Shown here in pieces: positions 54,124-62,572 of a stretch of 64,000 nucleotides of DNA. This DNA comes from Gammaproteobacteria bacterium (GTDB lineage Bacteria; Pseudomonadota; Gammaproteobacteria; Burkholderiales; Burkholderiaceae_C). The position numbers and the translations under genes are program-made. Position 1 is the stretch's first letter; each line of letters opens with the position of its first letter. The notes under the pieces are model-generated. The model was not told where the DNA came from and made no database searches. It was given only the letters and a program-made list of their open reading frames with translations. Location of the stretch: the NCBI GenBank assembly GCA_018815325.1, contig JAHIYE010000011.1:1-64000 (forward strand). The letters run 5' to 3'.

Positions 54124-54139
54124 TTTGCAATATGGCAAA
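54124..54139. promoter_or_regulatory. TTTGC-N6-GCAAA inverted repeat upstream of aceA
   Basis: Perfect 5-bp arms about 250 bp upstream of aceA. Similar TTTGC-type sites are bound by RamB/ScfR-like regulators of acetate and propionate genes; whether that applies here is inference. Confidence 0.3.
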
Positions 54140-54216
54140 TATTCTGTACGCTCAGTTGCCCCTCATCCGATGACTTCAGGCATGATCCCCGGCGTTCCAC
54201 ACCACCTTCGCAACAC

Positions 54217-55149
54217 GTGAGCCCTGCAATCCAACGCGCCATCGCCTATGGCTACCTTGCCTTGAGCATGAGTCTGGTCGGCAGCTATGTGGCGCTGTCC
54301 AAACCCCTGGTGCTGGTGTTTCCCGTCTTCCTGCTGGCCTGGCTGCGTTTTGGCATCGGTGCGCTGGCCATGTTGCACTGGCTGCCCAAGCCGGCGTGCG
54401 AACCCACAATGCAAGCACCCACCCGATGGCTGCTGTTTCTTGAGTCACTGCTCGGCAACTTCCTCTTCACGATTTTCATGCTGTATGGCGTGAGCATGAC
54501 AAGTGCCGTCTCTGCAGGCGTGATCATGGCGTCCATTCCTGCCGTGGTGGCGCTGCTGAGCTGGGTCTTTTTGCGTGAGCGCATCAGCCAGCGGGTGTGG
54601 CTGGCCATTGCCTGTGCTGCACTGGGGATGCTTTTGCTGACGCTCTACAAGCCGGCAAACCAGCTACCAGACTTGACAGAGGACATCTCCAGCGTCAACA
54701 CACACAACAAACTGCTAGGCAATCTGCTCGTATTTGCAGCCGTGCTATGTGAGGCATCCTATGCCGTGATCGGGAAGCAACTGACAGTCACGCTCGGGCC
54801 CAGGCGGATTGCCTCACTGATCAATCTGTGGGGCTTCGCACTCGTCACGCCTCTGGGTCTGTATGCAGCACTCAGTTTCGACTTCACAGCGGTGCAGGCG
54901 CCGACCTGGGCCTTGCTGACGTTCTACGGACTGGCAGCCAGCGTCTGGACCGTGTGGCTATGGATGGCGGGCTTGAAAACGGTTCCGGCTGCACAGAGCG
55001 GCATATTCACGGTCATGCTGCCGATTACCGCCACGCTGGTCGGCGTTGGGGTGCTGGGCGAGCCACTCCGTCTAGCCCAGTGGATTGCGCTCGCCATCGC
55101 ACTGCTTGGTGTGCTGCTGGCAACCTTGCCTGAGCGTCGACGATCCTGA
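54217..55149 (+). CDS. EamA/DMT-superfamily transporter
   Basis: 310-aa membrane protein with ten predicted segments arranged as two EamA repeats (about residues 5-140 and 165-305; PAVVALLSWVFLRERIS and PITATLVGVGVLGEPL mark the repeat ends). Members export amino acids, nucleotides or other metabolites; cargo unknown. The start is GTG 54217. It is divergent from aceA. Confidence 0.82.
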   Translation: MSPAIQRAIAYGYLALSMSLVGSYVALSKPLVLVFPVFLLAWLRFGIGALAMLHWLPKPACEPTMQAPTRWLLFLESLLGNFLFTIFMLYGVSMTSAVSAGVIMASIPAVVALLSWVFLRERISQRVWLAIACAALGMLLLTLYKPANQLPDLTEDISSVNTHNKLLGNLLVFAAVLCEASYAVIGKQLTVTLGPRRIASLINLWGFALVTPLGLYAALSFDFTAVQAPTWALLTFYGLAASVWTVWLWMAGLKTVPAAQSGIFTVMLPITATLVGVGVLGEPLRLAQWIALAIALLGVLLATLPERRRS

Positions 55150-55232
55150 GCAGACTTTCAATTTCGCCAACGAAGTCTCTGACATCCCGCCCTGCAGGCA
55201 GACAAAGTAAAAAAGCGCTGCCGGAAGCCTTT

Positions 55233-55388
55233 TTCAGAGGGGAAACGTGCTGTTTCACCGGCCTTAAACATCTGAATTTCAACCTCTCCGGGGGTGAATT
55301 GCTCCACCGGGACGCTGGCAAGCCCTGCCCCAGAGGGAAAGCACCCCGAATTTCCGCAATGGAAAAACAACACTTCAGAGGGGAGAAA
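55233..55388. repeat. Three CAGAGGGRA motifs upstream of the H1-like gene
   Basis: TTCAGAGGGGAAA (55233-55245), CAGAGGGAAA (55331-55340) and TTCAGAGGGGAGAAA (55374-55388) repeat in one orientation. They fill the 346-bp gap between the DMT gene and the H1-like gene; no gene is supported there. Confidence 0.4.
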
Positions 55389-55495
55389 GTGATTTTTCGC
55401 TTTGAATTGCGTTTTTTCTCCAGTAGCATCCGCATTGCCGGTGGAGAAGCAGTTTTTCACTGGTGATTAATCAACTTCTAGAAGGACAATCAATC

Positions 55496-55960
55496 ATGGC
55501 AACTGCAAAAAAAGCACCGGCAAAAAAAGCTGCAGCAAAGAAGGCAGCCCCGGCGAAGAAAGTAGCAGCAAAGAAAGCTCCGGCTAAAAAAGCCCCAGCG
55601 AAAAAGGTAGTGGCGAAGAAGGCCCCTGCCAAGAAGGCACCAGCCAAAAAAGTAGCAGCGAAAAAAGCGCCTGCGAAAAAAGTGGCCGCCAAGAAGGCAC
55701 CAGCCAAAAAGCGCACCCCGAACGCAGCGTTCATGAAAGCTTTGACCCCCAGCGCCGCTCTGGCCGCTGTGGTGGGCAACAGCGCTCTGCCGCGTACCGA
55801 GGTGGTCAGCAAGCTGTGGACCTACATCAAGAAGAACAAGCTGCAGGACGCAGCCAACAAGCGCATGATCAACGCCGACGCCAAGCTGAAGGAAATCTTC
55901 AACAAGGCTCAAGTGTCCATGTTCGAGATGGCTGGCCTGATCGGCAAGCACCTCAAGTAA
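55496..55960 (+). CDS. Histone H1-like protein with C-terminal SWIB domain
   Basis: 154-aa nucleoid protein in two parts. Residues 1-75 are a run of KKAPAKK/KKVAAKK repeats like the tails of H1-type bacterial histones. Residues about 76-154 are a SWIB/MDM2-type domain (FMKALTPSAALAAVVGNSALPRTEVVSKLWTYIKKNKLQD then MINADAKLKEIF). Probably a DNA-binding, chromatin-organising protein; the SWIB part may bind a partner. AAGGAC precedes ATG 55496 and a strong terminator follows. Such fusions are frequent in Burkholderiales and Chlamydiae. Confidence 0.88.
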   Translation: MATAKKAPAKKAAAKKAAPAKKVAAKKAPAKKAPAKKVVAKKAPAKKAPAKKVAAKKAPAKKVAAKKAPAKKRTPNAAFMKALTPSAALAAVVGNSALPRTEVVSKLWTYIKKNKLQDAANKRMINADAKLKEIFNKAQVSMFEMAGLIGKHLK

Positions 55961-55980
55961 TCAGTTCATCACTGATTCTG

Positions 55981-56006
55981 AAAGGCCGGCGCATGCCGGC
56001 CTTTTT
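55981..56006 (+). terminator. Rho-independent terminator after the H1/SWIB gene
   Basis: AAAGGCCGGC and GCCGGCCTTT form a 10-bp stem with a 4-nt loop followed by TT; the mirrored A/T tracts could serve the convergent gene too. Confidence 0.88.
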
Positions 56007-57700
56007 CATTTCTGCCGGGCTTGCGCCGCCTGGGTGATGGCTGAGAGCGTGCCACGCGTGGAGATGACCTCAGGGTCCAGCATCACCTCGATCAGCGTGC
56101 CCTGTGGACGCGCCAGGGCAGCCAGCAGCTCGGCCTCGAACTCCGCGGTGCGGCTGATGCGCACCCCGGCATAGCCATAGGCACGCGCCAGTGCCACGAA
56201 ATCCGGGTTCTGCAGTTGCGAGCCGCTCACATGCGTAGGGTACTCACGTTCCTGGTGCATGCGGATAGTGCCGTACATGCCGTTGTTGAGCAGCAGGATG
56301 ATGGTCTTGGCGCCATGCTGCACGGCGGTAGCCAACTCCTGGCCGTTCATGAGGAAGTCGCCGTCGCCTGCAATCGTGAACACGGTTCTGCCCGTTGTGA
56401 TGGCTGCGGCAATGCCGGCCGGCACACCGTAGCCCATGGCGCCGTTGGTGGGGGCGAGCTGGGTCTTGTGTCCCTTGACCAAGCCGTGGTGCTGGAAAAA
56501 CCGGTGCATCCAGCTCGCGAAGTTGCCCGCGCCATTGGTCACCACCGCATCGACAGGCAGATGCTTTTGCAGGCTCGCCACGATGGCGGGCATGTCAATG
56601 TCGCCCGGCAGTGCTTGCGGCTGCAAATTGGCAAGGTAATCTGCATGACAAGCCTGCGTCCAGGCCTCCCAGGCCACGGAGGGCGGCGCCTTGAGCGTTG
56701 CCAGCGCACGGGCTGCGGCAGGCATGCTCGCATTGATGGCGAGATCTGCCTGGTAGACGCGGTTGAGCTCTTCGGCGCTGACATGGATGTGCACCAGCTG
56801 CTGCTTGGGTCGTGGCACTTCCAGCAGGGTGTAGCCGCTGCTGGTCATCTCACCCAGGCGCGGGCCAAAGGCGAGGATCAGGTCGCTGTCCTTGATGCGG
56901 GCAGCCAGCTTGGGATTGATGCCAATACCCACCTCACCCGCGTACAGGGGGTGGTGGTTGTCGAAGGTGTCCTGGAAGCGGAAGGCATTGCCCACTGGCA
57001 GCTTCCAGTGTTCGGCAAATGCCTGCAAGGCTTGTGCAGCCTCGGCGGTCCAGCCACTGCCGCCGGCGATGACCATGGGACGCTGCGCTTTCGATAGCAG
57101 CTCACTCAGATTTCTCATGGTCTCTGGCGCGATCGCAGCCTCTGCCGCGGAGATGCGTGGCAAGGCAGCCTGTGTCACCGTGTGGGTCAGCATGTCTTCT
57201 GGCAGTACCAGCACCACCGGGCCGGGCCGGCCATTCATGGCTGTGGCGAAAGCCCGGGCCACGTATTCGGGGATGCGGCGGGCATCGTCAATGCGCTCGA
57301 CCCGCTTGGCCATGCCCTTGGTACTCGGGCCAAAGAAAACGTTGTAGTCCACCTCCTGAAAGGCCTCGCGGTCGCGCGTATCGCTCGCCACATCACCGAC
57401 AAACAGCACCATGGGGGTGGAGTCCTGGAACGCCGTGTGCACGCCGATCGAGGCATTGGTGGCGCCCGGCCCCCGGGTCACGAAGCACACGCCCGGACGG
57501 CCGGTGAGCTTGCCATGCGCCTCGGCCATGTAGGCCGCACCGCCCTCCTGGCGGTTGATGACAAACCGGATTTTGTCGCGGTGGGCATGGAAACCGTCGA
57601 GTGCAGCAAGATAGCTTTCACCGGGTACGCCAAACGCATGGGTAACGCCTTGGGCCACAAGGCATTCAACGAGAAGGTGGCCTGCAATTTTTGAAGTCAT
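56006..57700 (-). CDS. ThDP-dependent enzyme of the acetolactate synthase-like family
   Basis: 564-aa protein. Pyrimidine-binding domain with the cofactor glutamate in NRQEGGAAYMAEAHG (about residue 51), a central Rossmann-like domain, and the ThDP/Mg motif GDGDFLMNGQELATAVQHGAKTIILLLNNGMYG (about 437-470). It resembles IlvB-type large subunits, but no small regulatory subunit or ilv genes are near, so a catabolic carboligase or decarboxylase is likelier than valine synthesis. ATG 57700 (MTSKIAG) matches the family N-terminus; the frame extends to 57745. Confidence 0.82.
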   Translation of the reverse strand: MTSKIAGHLLVECLVAQGVTHAFGVPGESYLAALDGFHAHRDKIRFVINRQEGGAAYMAEAHGKLTGRPGVCFVTRGPGATNASIGVHTAFQDSTPMVLFVGDVASDTRDREAFQEVDYNVFFGPSTKGMAKRVERIDDARRIPEYVARAFATAMNGRPGPVVLVLPEDMLTHTVTQAALPRISAAEAAIAPETMRNLSELLSKAQRPMVIAGGSGWTAEAAQALQAFAEHWKLPVGNAFRFQDTFDNHHPLYAGEVGIGINPKLAARIKDSDLILAFGPRLGEMTSSGYTLLEVPRPKQQLVHIHVSAEELNRVYQADLAINASMPAAARALATLKAPPSVAWEAWTQACHADYLANLQPQALPGDIDMPAIVASLQKHLPVDAVVTNGAGNFASWMHRFFQHHGLVKGHKTQLAPTNGAMGYGVPAGIAAAITTGRTVFTIAGDGDFLMNGQELATAVQHGAKTIILLLNNGMYGTIRMHQEREYPTHVSGSQLQNPDFVALARAYGYAGVRISRTAEFEAELLAALARPQGTLIEVMLDPEVISTRGTLSAITQAAQARQK

Positions 57701-57762
57701 GGCGCCAATTGTGCCCCGAAACACCTGCCACCCCTCCCCTGGCAAGATCGAGGTATGAGGGG

Positions 57763-58986
57763 CTAGCGCTTGATCCTCGCGCCCACACTCAGGGCCGCCA
57801 CCACACTCAGCAAAAGCGTGACCGCTGCACCAAAGAACGCAGCATTGAACCAGCCCCTGTCCATGAGCAAGCCAAAAAGCAATGGGGAAAGTGCAAAACC
57901 CACATCAAAGCCCGAATACACCATACCGTAGACCCTGCCCGTGGCGCCCTTGGGGGTGGCCTTCTTGATCATCATGTCGCGCGACGGACCGCCCACACCA
58001 ATCGCAAAGCCCGTGGCAGCCAGCACCACCATCGTGCCCGTGGCACCAAAGATACCGGTGCCGCACAAGGCCATGAACACAGCGCCCACCGACATGCAGG
58101 TCGCGACGACCCTGTCGCTGTTGGGCTTGCGTGCTGCCACGAAGCCGCCCACAAAAATGCCCGCTGCGGCACACAGCATGTAGGCCGTCAATGTCATCGT
58201 GGCAGCCTCCAGGCTGACGCCGTACAAGGCCTTGAGCACCGACACCGCATAGTTCTGCACCATGCCCAGCGTCATGGTGGAGAGCAGGAAAAATGCAAAG
58301 CACCACCACACCACAGGCATCTTCATGAAGGCCAGGTCATGCTCCGGTTTTTCGGATGGCTCTTTCACCAACACCTCGGTGCGCAAATGCGCGCGCTTGA
58401 CCAGCAAGAGCAGCAGAATGCCCGCGTACAACAGCGCAGCGGCCCAGTAAGCCGCACGCCAACCCGCAGCGGCCGTGATGCCCACCATGAACACCGGGGC
58501 CAGTGCCCAGCCGAGGTTACCCGTCAAGCCATGCGCGCTGAAGGCATGCCCAAGCCGTGCAGCGGACACGCGCTGGTTCAGGATGGTGAAGTCCACCGGG
58601 TGAAAGGTGGAGTTGCCCAGCCCGGCAAGTACCGCCGCCAGCATCAGGCCGCTGTAGCCAGTCGCCGTGGCCGCAGCCACGCAGGCCAGGACAAAAATGA
58701 CCATCGAGGCAAACATCACGGGCCGGGCACCCAGGCGGTCCACCACAAAACCGGCCGATGCCTGCCCGATGCCAGAGACCACGAAAAACGCCGACATCAG
58801 CAGGCCCAGCTCGGAGAAGCTGAGTCCGAACTCCTTCATGAACACCGGGTACATCACCGGCAATATCAGGTGGGAAAAATGCGAACTGGCGTGCGCCAGC
58901 CCCACCAGGCCAATGATGCCGGCATCCTGCCGCAGGCTCACGCCAGCGGCAGGGGGAAAGGGGTTCAGTGTGCTTGTGGTACTCAT
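57763..58986 (-). CDS. MFS transporter
   Basis: 407-aa twelve-segment permease. The loop 2-3 motif is GFVVDRLGARPVMFAS near residue 79, and SRDMMIKKATPKGATGRVYGMVYSG near 324 mirrors it in the second half. The frame is open far upstream, but ATG 58986 gives the first helix (LRQDAGIIGLVGLAHASSHFSHLILPVMYPVF). It is divergent from an AraC-type regulator 48 bp away, which probably controls it. Cargo unknown; the ThDP enzyme gene lies 62 bp downstream in the same direction and may belong to the same unit. Confidence 0.85.
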   Translation of the reverse strand: MSTTSTLNPFPPAAGVSLRQDAGIIGLVGLAHASSHFSHLILPVMYPVFMKEFGLSFSELGLLMSAFFVVSGIGQASAGFVVDRLGARPVMFASMVIFVLACVAAATATGYSGLMLAAVLAGLGNSTFHPVDFTILNQRVSAARLGHAFSAHGLTGNLGWALAPVFMVGITAAAGWRAAYWAAALLYAGILLLLLVKRAHLRTEVLVKEPSEKPEHDLAFMKMPVVWWCFAFFLLSTMTLGMVQNYAVSVLKALYGVSLEAATMTLTAYMLCAAAGIFVGGFVAARKPNSDRVVATCMSVGAVFMALCGTGIFGATGTMVVLAATGFAIGVGGPSRDMMIKKATPKGATGRVYGMVYSGFDVGFALSPLLFGLLMDRGWFNAAFFGAAVTLLLSVVAALSVGARIKR

Positions 58987-59034
58987 GGCGCCATCGTAGT
59001 GGGCTGCAGGCAGGTTGAAATGCGACAAATCGCC

Positions 59035-59904
59035 ATGTATCATCGAATTCCAGACAAGTACATGGCACACACCAAACATCACCCGGCCAGCCAGCGTCCC
59101 TTCACCCCGGTGGGTGACCTCGACCGCTTCACACCCAGCCCGCAGAGGCCAGTGCGGCTGCGGGCACGCAGCATGCCGGTGGAAACCCACTTCGAGCCGC
59201 ACCGCCATGCCTGGGCCCAGCTCGCCTATTGCGCCTCTGGCCTGGTGCAGGTGACGGTGGCCACGCCTGACGAGGTGACCTACATCGTGCCGCCTTCACG
59301 GGCCGTCTGGATCGCCCCCGGGGCCCTGCATACGATTGCCGTCATCGAGGCTGCCGAGTTTCGCTCGCTCTACATCGATGCCTCGGCGGTACCCGCCGAC
59401 TGGCGGGTCTGCCGCATGATCATGGTGTCGCCCCTGCTGCGCGAACTCATCCATGCACTCGATGCACCACCAGGCCGGCCCCTGAGCTCCCACCGTGAAA
59501 CCATGCTGAGCGCACTGGTGCTGGAGGACATCATGGAGGCAGACACCCAGGCACTGGGCATCCCCCTGCCCCATCCGCAAAGCGGTGACAAACGCCTGCG
59601 TGCCCTGTGCGAAGCTGTGCTGCGCTCCCCCGCCGAGCGGGCCACGCTGGCCGAGTGGGCCACCGAGGTCGGGGCGAGCGAACGCACGCTGGCGCGGCTG
59701 TTCCGGGATGAACTGGGCCTGAGCTACCAGCAGTGGCGCCAGCAGGCCATCCTGTCGCATGCCCTGCCCATGCTGGCCCGTGGCACCCCCGTGAGCCAGG
59801 TGGCCGAGGCCAGCGGCTATGCCAGCGACAGCGCGTTCTCAGCGATGTTCAAGACAGCGATGGGCCAGAGTCCCAGCTTTTTTCACAAGAAAAACAGGCT
59901 CTAG
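59035..59904 (+). CDS. AraC-family regulator with cupin sensor domain
   Basis: 289-aa regulator. The N-terminal cupin (residues about 45-130: HFEPHRHAWAQLAYCASGLVQV and YIVPPSRAVWIAPGALH) binds the effector; the C-terminal double helix-turn-helix (about 185-285) includes RTLARLFRDELGLSYQQWRQQ and SQVAEASGYASDSAFSAMFKTAMGQSPSFF. It is divergent from the MFS gene. ATG 59062 is an alternative start; the frame continues far upstream as antisense to the MFS gene. The last codons and the stop lie in a copy of the dispersed repeat. Confidence 0.85.
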   Translation: MYHRIPDKYMAHTKHHPASQRPFTPVGDLDRFTPSPQRPVRLRARSMPVETHFEPHRHAWAQLAYCASGLVQVTVATPDEVTYIVPPSRAVWIAPGALHTIAVIEAAEFRSLYIDASAVPADWRVCRMIMVSPLLRELIHALDAPPGRPLSSHRETMLSALVLEDIMEADTQALGIPLPHPQSGDKRLRALCEAVLRSPAERATLAEWATEVGASERTLARLFRDELGLSYQQWRQQAILSHALPMLARGTPVSQVAEASGYASDSAFSAMFKTAMGQSPSFFHKKNRL

Positions 59905-59946
59905 CCCTAGTCGAATATGCGTAGATAGCTATCAAATAAATAGCAA
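59897..59946 (+). repeat. Dispersed TAGCTAT repeat at the end of the AraC-type gene
   Basis: 50-bp copy from GGCTCTAGCCCTAGTCG to AGCTATCAAATAAATAGCA, best match to 30761-30810. It supplies the leucine codon and TAG stop of the AraC-type gene. Confidence 0.7.
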
Positions 59947-59972
59947 TATCGCTACCACCGCCGCACCAGCCT

Positions 59973-60674
59973 TCAGGCGCCTGCATAGCGAAACAACTGG
60001 TCCCCTTGCGGCGCACGGATTTGCGCATTGAACGAGACGATGATGCGGTCGCACTCACCCACGTAGGGCATGGCCTTGTGTGGCAGGAACGCAGGGAACA
60101 GCACGAGATCACCCTCTACCGGGTTCACGTCCAGCGTGGCCTGCTGCAGAAAGGCATTGCCCATGTCGATGTGCGCGCCGCCGAGCAGCGGAAACATCGG
60201 GCTGTAGAAACGCGTGGCACCGTTGAGCGCACCAAAGTCCTTGTGGCTGCTGCGCGCCTCTGGGGGATCAATCTGCACGTAATACACCCCCGACCATGAG
60301 CAGTTGCCGTGGGTATGGACATCATGAAAGGTCGCGCCATTCTGGATCTGGAACCAGACCCCCATGAGTTCGAGCTGCAGCGCGTTGCGCCCCGGCGGCC
60401 ACAGGCCGGCATTGGCCTGCTGTGCCGTCCGCTGGATGGATGCCGCGATGAACTGCAGCAGCGACTGGAACTCGGGCAAGTCCACCCGGCGCAGCAAATC
60501 ATCGGCGCTGGCATAAAAACTGCCGCTACCCGCCTCAGGGTCGGTCGCGCGCATCGCATTGAAAACGCGCACCAGCACCGGGTTGACCTCGGCGGCCTGG
60601 GCAAAGCGGTGCACGGCCAATGGCACCGGCCAGTGTTGCTGCAACTCGCCATTGGCAGCCACCTTGAGGCTCAC
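59973..60674 (-). CDS. 2OG-Fe(II) oxygenase-like protein (TIGR02466 type)
   Basis: 233-aa protein with an HxH-type metal site and the double-stranded beta-helix pattern: FHDVHTHGNCSWSGVYYVQIDPP near residue 116, GDLVLFPAFLPHKAMPY near 188, then ECDRIIVSFNAQIR. The distal histidine and the 2-oxoglutarate-binding arginine fit the putative 2OG oxygenase family PF13759. Substrate unknown. It overlaps the MocA-like gene by 4 bp (ATGA), so it is part of the molybdenum hydroxylase accessory operon. Confidence 0.75.
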   Translation of the reverse strand: MSLKVAANGELQQHWPVPLAVHRFAQAAEVNPVLVRVFNAMRATDPEAGSGSFYASADDLLRRVDLPEFQSLLQFIAASIQRTAQQANAGLWPPGRNALQLELMGVWFQIQNGATFHDVHTHGNCSWSGVYYVQIDPPEARSSHKDFGALNGATRFYSPMFPLLGGAHIDMGNAFLQQATLDVNPVEGDLVLFPAFLPHKAMPYVGECDRIIVSFNAQIRAPQGDQLFRYAGA

Positions 60675-61354
60675 GCGGTCGTCCCGCGGTCTGGCAATTC
60701 GAGCCGCCAGCCCGTGCGCTGCGCCAGCGCCTGCACATCCTCCAGCGTGTCGAGATCGGTCACGAAACGCGTGTTGGTGGTTTCATGCACACACACCAGC
60801 TCGGGCTGGCGCTCGATCAGATGGCGGCAACCCAGGTTGGCACCACTCTGCAGAATCTGGGTGCGCGCCTCTTCATCCAGCAGGATGGGGTTGCCGCGCT
60901 GGCCATTCACCACCGGCACCACCACCTGGCCACCTTCTTTCGCCTGACGCTTCTTGAAGGCCGAGATCAACTCGGTGAGGTCACCCGCGCCAATCAGCGG
61001 CTGGTCCGCCAGCACCACCAGCACGGCGTCAAAGTTGCCCCGCAGCGCGGCAAGCCCCGCACGCACCGAGCCCTGCTGACCCTGCGCATAGTCAGCGTTG
61101 TGAACCAGCGTGACCGGAAAGCTCTCGACCTGGGCCTCCACCGCCGCCTGCGCAAAGCCCGTGACCACCACCACCTCGTCTACCCCTGCGCCGCTGAGCG
61201 CAATGAGCTGACGGCTGATCAGCGGCACGCCCTGCAGGCGAATCAGCGGCTTCGCGACGCCGCCCATGCGGCTGCCCTCACCGGCAGCCAGCAGCACCGC
61301 ACCGATCCGCAGGCGGGCGTAGAGCCCACCGCCTTGTTTGAGCAAACATCCCAT
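60671..61354 (-). CDS. MocA-like molybdenum cofactor cytidylyltransferase
   Basis: 227-aa nucleotidyltransferase with the loop LLAAGEGSRMGGVAKPLIRLQG (residues about 20-41), VLADQPLIG near 113 and QRGNPILL near 150. It resembles MocA, which makes molybdopterin cytosine dinucleotide for xanthine-dehydrogenase-family enzymes; neighbours coxE, coxD and coxG support this over MobA. Confidence 0.85.
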   Translation of the reverse strand: MGCLLKQGGGLYARLRIGAVLLAAGEGSRMGGVAKPLIRLQGVPLISRQLIALSGAGVDEVVVVTGFAQAAVEAQVESFPVTLVHNADYAQGQQGSVRAGLAALRGNFDAVLVVLADQPLIGAGDLTELISAFKKRQAKEGGQVVVPVVNGQRGNPILLDEEARTQILQSGANLGCRHLIERQPELVCVHETTNTRFVTDLDTLEDVQALAQRTGWRLELPDRGTTA

Positions 61355-61405
61355 GGTCGTGTTTCCGTTCGTCGCTATTACGTGGTTAAGCAGACAAGTT
61401 GAGCT

Positions 61406-62572
61406 TCAGGCCAGCAACTCGGGCAAGCGCATCAGGCTGGCCAGATTGTGGGCCGGCAAAAAGCGCGTGACAAAAGGGGCCGCCTGGTGCATGGCCTCAG
61501 ACTGCGGCACCGCCACGGTTGGGTGCAGCCAGCCAACACGCGCGCCACGTGCCCGCACCTGCGCCAACACCTCAGCCAGGGCCTGTGGCTCATCCGTGTC
61601 ATAGCCGTCACTGAACACCAGAAACAGGTCCCCACGCGCCAGCGAACGCCTCAGATGCAGGTGCAAGGCCTCCTCCAGACAGGTAGCGATGCGCGTGCCG
61701 CCACCAAAGCCAAAGGTCACCGCGTTGATTTTTTCCTGCACGCGTTCGCTGCGCCGCTTCATCAGCGGCGTCACCTCCGCCAGACGGGTATGAAACACAA
61801 AGGCCCGGGCATCCATCACCTCGACGAAGGCCCGGCTCAGGCGCAGGAAGAACTGCGCATGCACTTCCATCGAGCGGCTCACATCCACCAGCACGGTCAC
61901 GCGGGGCTGACGGCGCTGGCGTCGTACATGGTGCAGCTTCACCAGCTCACCGCCGGTGGCCAGCGCGGCGCGCAGGGAGCGGCGCAGATGGATGAGGCCA
62001 CGCTCCTGGTGGTGCTGCAAGCGACGCATGAGCTGCGCGCGCAAGCGGCGCTTGAGGGCTTCAACCAGCGGCTCAAAACGGTCCATGTCAGCCGGCATCC
62101 AGTCCGCAAAATCGCGCTGGTCCAGCGGTGCTGTGCGGCTGGCGCCGCCCTGGGCGCGCTGGGGCCCTGCACTTTCTTCCAGTTCACCCGCGCCAGGCGT
62201 ATCAGCCATGCCAACGATCGGCTTGGCCGATGCGCCAGGTGCAGGTGGGGTCTGCCCCATCTCGCTCTGCATCTGCTGCACCAGCTCGGGCAAGGAGCGG
62301 CCAAGCCGCGTCAGCCCCGAGCTTTTGGTCGAACCCTTGACCAAGTGCGGGAACCAGAAAGCCCGGTGCAGGTCGGGGTACTTGAGCCACTGCTTGTGGC
62401 TACCGGATGCAATGCCGCGCCACAGCGATTCAATGCGGGGCCATTGCGTCAGGGGAAGAGCAGCGGCCGAACGAGCCATCAACTCCAGTTCGGCATAGCC
62501 CAGCGCAAAACCATGCTCACGCAGGTAGTGGGCGAATTCGCCCAGCTGCTGGCGCGGGTCAACAGCGTTCAT
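61406..62572 (-). CDS. coxE: CoxE-like VWA domain protein
   Basis: 388-aa protein with a C-terminal von Willebrand A domain: the metal site DVSRSM (residues about 230-235), the threonine in GFGGGTRIAT and the aspartate in FSDGYDTDEP. CoxE acts with the MoxR-type ATPase CoxD in maturing the Mo-Cu or Mo active site of CO dehydrogenase-like enzymes. It overlaps coxD by 4 bp. Confidence 0.87.
   Translation of the reverse strand: MNAVDPRQQLGEFAHYLREHGFALGYAELELMARSAAALPLTQWPRIESLWRGIASGSHKQWLKYPDLHRAFWFPHLVKGSTKSSGLTRLGRSLPELVQQMQSEMGQTPPAPGASAKPIVGMADTPGAGELEESAGPQRAQGGASRTAPLDQRDFADWMPADMDRFEPLVEALKRRLRAQLMRRLQHHQERGLIHLRRSLRAALATGGELVKLHHVRRQRRQPRVTVLVDVSRSMEVHAQFFLRLSRAFVEVMDARAFVFHTRLAEVTPLMKRRSERVQEKINAVTFGFGGGTRIATCLEEALHLHLRRSLARGDLFLVFSDGYDTDEPQALAEVLAQVRARGARVGWLHPTVAVPQSEAMHQAAPFVTRFLPAHNLASLMRLPELLA

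Noticed and set aside
57691-59904. 737-codon plus-strand frame
   Set aside because: Codons before 59035 are antisense to the MFS gene; only the last 289 codons match the AraC family.
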